Below are positions 58,176-64,000 of a stretch of 64,000 nucleotides of DNA, piece after piece. The notes beneath the pieces are model-generated. The model made no database searches. It worked only from the letters and a program-made list of their open reading frames with translations, and was not told where the DNA came from. The first letter of the stretch is position 1. Every line of letters begins with the position of its first letter. Source of the DNA: SCUN01 sp046598935 (GTDB taxonomy: Bacteria; Acidobacteriota; Vicinamibacteria; Vicinamibacterales; SCN-69-37); contig JBKJHW010000046.1 in assembly GCA_046598935.1 (NCBI GenBank), positions 1 through 64,000 on the forward strand. Direction: 5' to 3'. Made by a program: the position numbers and the translations under genes.

Positions 58176-59537
58176 GTGCCCGTTCGTGACGCCATTACTA
58201 CCGAAACCAGACAGGCGCTGACCGACCGGTATCAGCGCAACCGCCAGCGATCCGCCCAACTCTTCGACCTCGTCGACGAAGCCTCCTACTATTCCAAGCC
58301 CATCGATCTGCGTCACCCCATCGTGTTTTACGAGGGCCATCTGCCGGCGTTCAGCTTCAACACGCTCGTGAAGCGCGGCCTCGGCGGCCAGGGCATCGAT
58401 CCGAAGCTCGAGACGTTGTTCGCCCGCGGCATCGATCCGCATGAAGCGGACGCAAATTCTCCGGACGATGCGCGCGCCGGCTGGCCTTCGCGCGCTGAAG
58501 TGCAGGCCTTCGCCGCCGAAGCCGACAGTTACGTGATCGCCGCGCTGCAGCACGGCGACATCGAGCAGCCTGGCCACCCCATGCTCGACGGCGCCGAGGC
58601 GGCCTATGCCATCCTCGAGCACGAGGCGATGCATCAGGAAACACTGCTGTACATGTGGCACCGCCTGCCCCTCGATGCGAAGCGCGCGCCCGCAGGCTAC
58701 GCGCCGCCCACCGATGGCGCGGTCCCGCATCAGTTCGACATCACTGTCCCCGCCGGCCGCGCAACGCTCGGCGTCAGCGCCGACGACGTCGAGTTCTCGT
58801 GGGACAACGAGCGGCCGCGCACCGCCGTCGATGTCGATGAGTTCGCGATCGACGCGCACAACGTGACGAACGAAGCGTTTCTGGAATTTGTCCAGGCGGG
58901 CGGCTATCGTGAACCGCAGTTCTGGCGGCCCGAAGATTTCGCCTGGATCACCGAGCGCGGTATCGAGCATCCACTGTTCTGGGAACGTCAGGGCGACAAC
59001 TCGTCGGACGCCGGGGCAATCATGTGGCGCGGGATGTTCGAGATGCTGCCGCTGCGGATGAGCTGGCCGGTGTATGTCAGCCAGGCGGAAGCGTCGGCAT
59101 TTGCGCGCTGGCGCGGGCGCCGGCTGCCGACGGAAGCCGAGTTCCAGCGGGCCGCCTACGGCTCGCCGTCGGGCGAGGAGCGGAAGTTCCCCTGGGGCGA
59201 CGCCGCGCCAGACGCGTCGCGCGGCGTTTTTGATTTTGAATCGTGGGATCCGGCTCCGGCCGGGAGCCGCCCAGCCGGCGCGAGCGGGTGGGCGATCCAC
59301 GACCTGGCCGGCAACGGCTGGGAGTGGACAGGCACCGTGTTCGCCCCGTTCGAGGGTTTCCAGCCGCTGCCGTCGTATCCGGAATACTCGGCCGATTTTT
59401 TCGACGGCGAGCATTTCGTCATCAAGGGCGCATCGCCCGCAACGGCGCGCGAGCTTCTGCGGCCGACGTTTCGCAACTGGTTCCGTCCGCGGTATCCGTA
59501 CGTCTATGCCGGCTTCCGTACAGTCGCCAACCGCTGA
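58176..59537 (+). CDS. egtB: Ergothioneine biosynthesis sulfoxide synthase EgtB
   Basis: EgtB is a non-haem iron enzyme joining a sulfur donor to hercynine. The 453-residue product has an N-terminal DinB-like domain with the iron ligands: His55 in FYEGHLPAF and the HxxxHxE motif at 149-155 (LEHEAMHQE). The C-terminal formylglycine-enzyme-like domain contains GRRLPTEAEFQRAAYG, KFPWGD, GNGWEWTGTVF and RPRYPYVYAGFR. GTG 58176 follows a TAGAAT box by 5 nt. It overlaps egtD by 32 nt. A SenA-type selenoneine role is less likely since no selenium genes are near. Confidence 0.92.
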   Translation: MPVRDAITTETRQALTDRYQRNRQRSAQLFDLVDEASYYSKPIDLRHPIVFYEGHLPAFSFNTLVKRGLGGQGIDPKLETLFARGIDPHEADANSPDDARAGWPSRAEVQAFAAEADSYVIAALQHGDIEQPGHPMLDGAEAAYAILEHEAMHQETLLYMWHRLPLDAKRAPAGYAPPTDGAVPHQFDITVPAGRATLGVSADDVEFSWDNERPRTAVDVDEFAIDAHNVTNEAFLEFVQAGGYREPQFWRPEDFAWITERGIEHPLFWERQGDNSSDAGAIMWRGMFEMLPLRMSWPVYVSQAEASAFARWRGRRLPTEAEFQRAAYGSPSGEERKFPWGDAAPDASRGVFDFESWDPAPAGSRPAGASGWAIHDLAGNGWEWTGTVFAPFEGFQPLPSYPEYSADFFDGEHFVIKGASPATARELLRPTFRNWFRPRYPYVYAGFRTVANR

Positions 59538-60528
59538 CGTCGGCGTCGCGCAGTTTGCGGCCGACGCGCGCCACTACCTGACGCAAACCCCGCGTCAGAT
59601 GGCGTCGCGCTATTTCTACGACGCGCCCGGATCCCGATTGTTCGACGCGATCTGCGAACTGCCGTGGTATCGCGTGACGCGCGCCGAGACGGCGCTGCTG
59701 CGGCGCCATAATGCCGAGATCCTCCAGCGCGCCGGCTCGCCGTCGCGCATCGTCGAACTCGGCTCAGGCAGCGGCGCCAAACTCGCTGTGCTCGCCGAAG
59801 GAATCCAGTCGACGACGGCGCCGATTGAGTTACATCTGATCGATGTCTCGTCGGCGGCGCTGGCGGCTGCCGCACGCGCGCTCGATGCGGTGCCGAATGT
59901 GGAGATCATCACGCATCACGCGACCTACGAATCCGGGCTCGACGCTGTCAGGGCGAAAAGTCGGGAGTTAATTCAATTAACTCCCGACCTTAATTGGCCC
60001 TCACAGTCGGCCGGTCTGACGCTGGCGTTGTTTCTCGGGTCCAATATCGGCAACTTCGATCGCGACGCCGCCGACGCGCTGCTCGTGCGATTGCGCGCCG
60101 CGCTCACGCCCGGCGATTCGCTGCTGCTCGGCACGGATCTCGTGAAGCCGGAAGCCGACCTGCTGCTCGCGTACGACGACCCGCTGGGCGTCACGGCGGC
60201 TTTTAATCTGAATCTTTTCGCACGGATGAATCGAGAGCTCGGCGCGACCTTTGCGCTCGACCTTCTCAGGCACGTCGCTGTCTGGAACGCCGCCGAATCG
60301 CGCGTCGAGATGCACGTCGAGGCACGCGCCGAGCACCGCGTGACGGTGCCGGCGGCGGGTCTTGATTTTGTCCTTGAAGCCGGCGAGCGCATCTGGACAG
60401 AGAACTCGCACAAATACACGTCTGTCGACGTTGATCGCATGCTCGATCGCGCGGGCTTTGCCGTGGCTGAGCGGTGGACCGACGTTGATGCGGGGTTTGC
60501 GCTGACGCTGGCGTCGGCGCGGGCCTAG
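59506..60528 (+). CDS. egtD: Histidine Nalpha-methyltransferase EgtD with an in-frame palindrome-encoded insert
   Basis: EgtD trimethylates histidine to hercynine, the EgtB substrate. The 340-residue product has FAADARHYLTQTPRQMASRYFYDAPGSRLFDAICELPWYRVTRAE, the SAM loop VELGSGSGAKLAVL and FLGSNIGNFDRD. Residues about 151-165 (KSRELIQLTPDLNWP) are encoded by a GTCGGGAGTTAATT palindrome, placed between two conserved strands where family members have a short loop. The start lies inside egtB; ATG 59506 gives the normal N-terminus. Confidence 0.93.
   Translation: MPASVQSPTADVGVAQFAADARHYLTQTPRQMASRYFYDAPGSRLFDAICELPWYRVTRAETALLRRHNAEILQRAGSPSRIVELGSGSGAKLAVLAEGIQSTTAPIELHLIDVSSAALAAAARALDAVPNVEIITHHATYESGLDAVRAKSRELIQLTPDLNWPSQSAGLTLALFLGSNIGNFDRDAADALLVRLRAALTPGDSLLLGTDLVKPEADLLLAYDDPLGVTAAFNLNLFARMNRELGATFALDLLRHVAVWNAAESRVEMHVEARAEHRVTVPAAGLDFVLEAGERIWTENSHKYTSVDVDRMLDRAGFAVAERWTDVDAGFALTLASARA
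59958..59991. repeat. GTCGGGAGTTAATT palindrome inside egtD
   Basis: AAGTCGGGAGTTAATT and AATTAACTCCCGACCTT with one central base and one extra G in the right arm. It is the same element as at 37411-37451 and 37526-37556, but in frame within a conserved gene. Confidence 0.95.
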
Positions 60529-60578
60529 CCAGCCGCAAGCCGGACACGCGCTCGGCCACATTGAGTTGCCCGTCCGCA

Positions 60579-60584
60579 TATAAT
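60579..60584 (+). promoter_or_regulatory. -10 box of the Ser/Thr kinase gene
   Basis: A perfect TATAAT ends 11 nt before the proposed CTG start; the transcript would begin about 60591. No clear -35 is seen at normal spacing. Confidence 0.55.
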
Positions 60585-60595
60585 CCCCGAACTCC

Positions 60596-63268
60596 CTGGC
60601 GGCTCTCACTCCCGGCACACGTCTCGGCTCCTACGAAATCATCGCCCCGCTCGGCGCAGGCGGGATGGGCGAGGTCTATCGCGCGAAGGATGCGCGGCTC
60701 GGTCGTGACGTCGCGCTGAAAGTCCTCCCGCCAGCGCTCGCCAAGGATCCCGAACACCGGGCCCGTTTCGAGCGCGAGGCGCGAGCGGCCTCCTCGCTGA
60801 ACCATCCGCACATCTGCGTGATCTACGACGTTGGATCCCAGGATGGCGTCGATTTTCTCGTCATGGAATTGCTCGAAGGTGAGACGGCCGCTGATGCGGC
60901 GGCGCGCGGCCCGATGCTTCTCGCCGACGTGATGCGCACGGGCGCGCAAATGGCCGATGCGCTCGATCGCGCGCACAAGAAGAACCTGATCCACCGCGAC
61001 GTGAAGCCCGCCAACATCATGCTGGTCAGGCCCTCGTCGAAGAGCGGTCCTCTCCACGCGAAGCTGCTCGACTTTGGCCTCGCACGTCCGACCACGTCAA
61101 CGGTTACTGATCAGACGATGACCAAAGCGCTGACGGCCGCGGGGACGATCGTCGGCACGTTTCAGTACATGTCGCCGGAACAGGTCGAAGGCCGCGATGT
61201 CGACGCGCGTACGGACATCTGGTCGCTCGGCGCGACCTTGTATGAGATGGCGACCGGCGTGCGCGCATTCGAGGGCTCGAGCACCGCGAGCCTGATCAGC
61301 GCCGTGTTGCGTGATGAACCGAAGCCGATGTCCGGACGCGTGCCGCTCACGCCGCCCGCTTTCCAGCGCGTCGTGTCGCAGTGTCTCGCGAAGGATCCCG
61401 AGGATCGCTGGCAGAGCGCCGGCGATGTGAAACGCGAGCTTGACTGGATCGCGAGCGGTGGAGGATCGGGCTTTGCCACCGCTTCGATCCCGAACTCGGG
61501 CGTGCGATCGAACGCCAACACCTGGATCACGAGACTGATAGTGGCCGCCGCGCTCGTGTTGACGGCCGCCACGGCGTGGTGGTTCGGCCGGAGCGCTACG
61601 AGCGCTCCGGCGCTCTGGTCGAACTTCGCGCAGCTCACCGATGCGTCCGGGGTCGAGACGGCGCCGAGCCTTTCTCCTGACGGCAGCTCGATCGCGTATT
61701 CGAGCGCGGCGAACGGCAGCAGCGACATCTACGTGCAACGGGTCGGCGGCCGCAACCCGGTGCTTGTCGCCGGCGATCCAGGTCGCGACGAAGACTGGCC
61801 AGCGTACTCACCGGACGGAAAACAGATCGCGTTCAACATCAGCAGCGGCAGTGGCGGCATTTTCGTTGTCGGCGCCACCGGCGAATCGGTACGACGGCTG
61901 ACCGACGCCGGATCGAATCCCGCCTGGTCCCCGAACAGCCTGCGCATCGTTTACGCCTCCGAGCAGGTGCTGGATCCGTATCAACGATTTGGTGTCAGCA
62001 CGTTGTGGACCGTGGGCGTCGATGGCGGCACTCCGATCAGGATCGACGATGGGGACGCGGTTCAGCCGGCGTGGTCGCCATCGGGAAAGCGGATCGCGTT
62101 CTGGCAGAACGTGAACGGCCAGCGCGACATCGCGACGATTCCCGAGGCCGGCGGTCCGCATGTGCTGGTAACGAACGACGCGGCCGTCGATTGGGCGCCC
62201 GTGTGGTCTCCGGACGGCAAGTGTCTGTATTTTGCGAGCGACCGCGGCGGATCGATGGGGATCTGGCGGATCGGGATCGACGAGGGCACAGGCAAACCGA
62301 TGAGCGCGCCTGAGCCGATCGCGGCCGGTGTGGACATTCAGATGGACCTGCCGCACGTGTCGTTCGACGGCACGTCAATCGTGTTTCGATCGAAGATCGA
62401 GTCGGTGAATCCGGCGGCGATCGCGTTCGATCCCATCACTGAGCGCGCCGGCGCGGTCACGCTCCTTCAACATCGCACCGGCAAGTTGATGCCGACCGAC
62501 GTCTCGCCGGACGGCAAGTGGATCGCGCTCAACAATACCTATGAGCGCCAGCAAGACATCTTCATCATGCGTCCTGACGGAAGCGGACTCTCACGCGTGA
62601 CCGACGACGACGCGCGCGACTGGATCGGAAAATTCACGCCGGACAGCGCGGCGCTGACATTTCAGTCGAACAAGGCCGGTAAGTACGATGGGTGGCTCGT
62701 GCGCCTCGATGGCAGCGGCCGAACCAGGCTGACCTCAGGATTTGCGTACGATACCGGCACGCCTTTGTTTTCGGCGGACATGCGTCGCCTGATGGTCGCG
62801 CTCGACCCTGAGGTCTGGATCGGCAGTCCGCCCTGGCCGATGACCAGCACTACGGCAAAGCGGATCACGATTCCCGCGCTGACCACCGGACGGCTCCTTC
62901 CGACGACCTGGTCGCGCGACGGCCGATGGCTCGGTGGCACGATCGCGGGTCCCGCCGGCAACGCGGTCGGCATCGCGCTCTTCGACGTTGCGACCTCTAC
63001 CATCCGCCAGCTCAACGCTGACGGGGTCACCGATCCGCTTGAATTGCCGGGTGGCACGCGCGTGATTTTTCTCACGGCCGCTGGTGCGCTGGTCGTGCAG
63101 GACATTCACTCGCTGAAGCGGCGAGAAATACCGGTGGCGTGGCCGTTGCCGTCGAGCAGCAGTAACTCGCTCGCCGTCTCGCCGGACGGTACAACGATTT
63201 ACTACGCCGCGGCGCAGACGGAAGCCAACATCTGGAAGGTCTCGCAGCCCAAAGTGGTGAAGAAGTAG
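60596..63268 (+). CDS. Hanks-type Ser/Thr protein kinase with C-terminal TolB/PD40 repeats, probable CTG start
   Basis: An 890-residue membrane kinase. The N-terminus LTPGTRLGSYEIIAPLGAGGMGEVYRA needs a start before the first ATG (60665), which lies inside the Gly-rich loop; the only candidate after the upstream TAA is CTG 60596. Kinase motifs: Lys in DVALKVLPP, LIHRDVKPANIML, LDFGLARP, YMSPEQVEG. A transmembrane helix (LIVAAALVLTAATAWWFG) links to about 550 residues of WD40/TolB-like propeller repeats (SLSPDGSSIAYSSA, WSPDGKCLYFASDRGG, SPDGKWIAL). It likely senses an extracytoplasmic signal through the propeller. Confidence 0.9.
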   Translation: MAALTPGTRLGSYEIIAPLGAGGMGEVYRAKDARLGRDVALKVLPPALAKDPEHRARFEREARAASSLNHPHICVIYDVGSQDGVDFLVMELLEGETAADAAARGPMLLADVMRTGAQMADALDRAHKKNLIHRDVKPANIMLVRPSSKSGPLHAKLLDFGLARPTTSTVTDQTMTKALTAAGTIVGTFQYMSPEQVEGRDVDARTDIWSLGATLYEMATGVRAFEGSSTASLISAVLRDEPKPMSGRVPLTPPAFQRVVSQCLAKDPEDRWQSAGDVKRELDWIASGGGSGFATASIPNSGVRSNANTWITRLIVAAALVLTAATAWWFGRSATSAPALWSNFAQLTDASGVETAPSLSPDGSSIAYSSAANGSSDIYVQRVGGRNPVLVAGDPGRDEDWPAYSPDGKQIAFNISSGSGGIFVVGATGESVRRLTDAGSNPAWSPNSLRIVYASEQVLDPYQRFGVSTLWTVGVDGGTPIRIDDGDAVQPAWSPSGKRIAFWQNVNGQRDIATIPEAGGPHVLVTNDAAVDWAPVWSPDGKCLYFASDRGGSMGIWRIGIDEGTGKPMSAPEPIAAGVDIQMDLPHVSFDGTSIVFRSKIESVNPAAIAFDPITERAGAVTLLQHRTGKLMPTDVSPDGKWIALNNTYERQQDIFIMRPDGSGLSRVTDDDARDWIGKFTPDSAALTFQSNKAGKYDGWLVRLDGSGRTRLTSGFAYDTGTPLFSADMRRLMVALDPEVWIGSPPWPMTSTTAKRITIPALTTGRLLPTTWSRDGRWLGGTIAGPAGNAVGIALFDVATSTIRQLNADGVTDPLELPGGTRVIFLTAAGALVVQDIHSLKRREIPVAWPLPSSSSNSLAVSPDGTTIYYAAAQTEANIWKVSQPKVVKK

Positions 63269-63294
63269 ATGTCGCTGACCCGACAGGTTGTCCC

Positions 63295-63642
63295 CTACGC
63301 GACGGCCAGCACGAACTCGACCTTCACCGCCTCGTACGGAAACACGATGCGGCCATCGTCGGTGCGATCAAGCACGCCGGCCGTGAGTAACGCGGAGACG
63401 TCGCCATGCACGGCTTTGACATCGCGATCGAGCCGGCGCGCGGCTTCTCGAATGGACACCGGCCCCGCACCACTCAACGCCTTGAGCAGGTCCAGGCGTT
63501 TCGCAGTCAGAACCCGCCACAGCAACTCTGGCGACGCAAAACTGATGCGCGCGGATTTGCCGGCCTTGCCGCTCTTCCACACGCGGACGAAGTCCCGCAT
63601 CGCAGTGCCTGGCGTTTGGACGTCAAGGGTGACGGTTTTCAC
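63295..63642 (-). CDS. Winged-helix antitoxin-type regulator (HVO_A0114-like)
   Basis: A 115-residue protein with a C-terminal winged helix: LLWRVLTAKRLDLLKALSGAGPVSIREAARRLDRDVKAVHGDVSALLTAGVLDRTDDGRIVFPYEAVKVEFVL. It resembles the HVO_A0114-type DNA-binding proteins that pair with TumE-type toxins. It overlaps the toxin gene by 20 nt and follows it on the same strand. It probably binds both the toxin and its own promoter. The gene converges on the kinase gene. Confidence 0.75.
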   Translation of the reverse strand: MKTVTLDVQTPGTAMRDFVRVWKSGKAGKSARISFASPELLWRVLTAKRLDLLKALSGAGPVSIREAARRLDRDVKAVHGDVSALLTAGVLDRTDDGRIVFPYEAVKVEFVLAVA

Positions 63643-63931
63643 GGTTCCACCTCGCTATGTCGGCCTGAAAGTCGGCGACCAACTTCTCCGGGGTATCGAA
63701 TATGTAGCGACGTTCCCTGGCGTTGAAGTGCCGGTGGTCGCCCTTGCCCGCTTCGTTGTCATAGCGAACGACGCACGTGCCGTTGACGACATAGGCGAGG
63801 CGATATTTGAACGGGTGGATCGATCCTGGAACCGGCTTCGGGACGCGCCACAGCACCAACTCCGCGAACGCGACTTCCGACAACGCCAGCCTCGTGTGAA
63901 GCAGCGTTGTCGCCCTCATGTTGGAGATCAT
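63623..63931 (-). CDS. TumE-like toxin (DUF6516)
   Basis: A 102-residue protein: HPFKYRLAYVVNGTCVVRYDNEAGKGDHRHFNARERRYIFDTPEKLVADFQADIARW. The RYDNe-GKGDHRH segment is typical of the DUF6516/TumE toxin family, proposed RNases. Start at ATG 63931 or 63919. It is the first gene of the toxin-antitoxin pair. The 69 bp between it and the right edge contain only its upstream region. Confidence 0.75.
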   Translation of the reverse strand: MISNMRATTLLHTRLALSEVAFAELVLWRVPKPVPGSIHPFKYRLAYVVNGTCVVRYDNEAGKGDHRHFNARERRYIFDTPEKLVADFQADIARWNRENRHP

Positions 63932-64000
63932 GCCAACAGTGAGCCTGTGTTGTCAACTGGTCCATCACTCGGAGCGTTGTCGTCTTGGCGCTGAGTCCCG

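Noticed and set aside
58176..59537. Selenoneine synthase SenA instead of EgtB
   Set aside because: The direct partner is EgtD and no SenB/SenC-type genes are adjacent.

Overview
The window is GC-rich, gene-dense chromosomal DNA from a diderm bacterium. It carries lipid A genes (lpxD, lpxB), Omp85 and other beta-barrel proteins, a TolC-type protein and many signal peptides. A Ser/Thr kinase with TolB/PD40-like repeats, the DUF4159 and DUF4242 proteins, catalytically dead S41/M16 homologues and frequent GTG/TTG starts suggest an Acidobacteriota relative (Vicinamibacteria-like). That placement is inference from gene content; no 16S gene is present.

Layout. 1-9.4 kb: the end of an RND pump fused in frame to a TolC-type protein, tyrS, a CAP-domain protein, an AlkZ-related protein, a histidine-kinase-like response regulator without an ATPase domain, and a secreted-protein operon (Omp85 barrel, kinase-like protein, lipoprotein, phosphoesterase). 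9.4-13.3 kb: an orphan membrane sensor, tmRNA, and an ECF sigma / small membrane protein / CPBP protease operon. 13.3-21 kb: GIY-YIG, TlpA, GAF, lytic transglycosylase, aminotransferase and a GT-C-like membrane protein. 21-32.5 kb (minus strand): cell envelope genes, thiL, 6S RNA, zapA, zapB-like, and the translation block pheT-pheS / rplT-rpmI-infC-thrS, then tRNA-Val and HU. 32.5-44.8 kb: S41 pseudopeptidase, phosphodiesterase lipoprotein, ruvX-mltG, then nadK-tlyA-ispA-xseB-xseA-ymdB-hsp20 and gatC-gatA. 44.8-57 kb: S1/P1-type nuclease, lpxD, an M16 pair, lpxB, a matrixin operon, aconitase. 57-64 kb: rsmE, the ergothioneine genes egtB-egtD, a Ser/Thr kinase with a probable CTG start, and a TumE-type toxin-antitoxin pair at the edge.

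The most unusual signal is a set of dispersed palindromic elements. Several share the core TCGGGWGTYRWTT and are two inverted arms of 15-30 nt around a short loop. They lie between genes (28.0, 35.9, 37.4, 37.5 kb) and also, in frame, inside conserved genes: rsmE and egtD carry this core type, and thiL carries an unrelated TTCGTACGA array. A GGGGACGTACCCC type encodes the C-terminal tails of two other proteins. This resembles the Rickettsia palindromic elements that add peptides to proteins. No transposase that could move them is visible here.

A second signal is regulatory. Many monocistronic or first genes have a TANAAT-like box only 5-11 nt before the start codon (tyrS, alkZ-related, Omp85, GAF, pheS, HU, M16, acnA, egtB, kinase, gatC), which implies widespread leaderless mRNAs. 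infC appears to start at ATC and the kinase at CTG.
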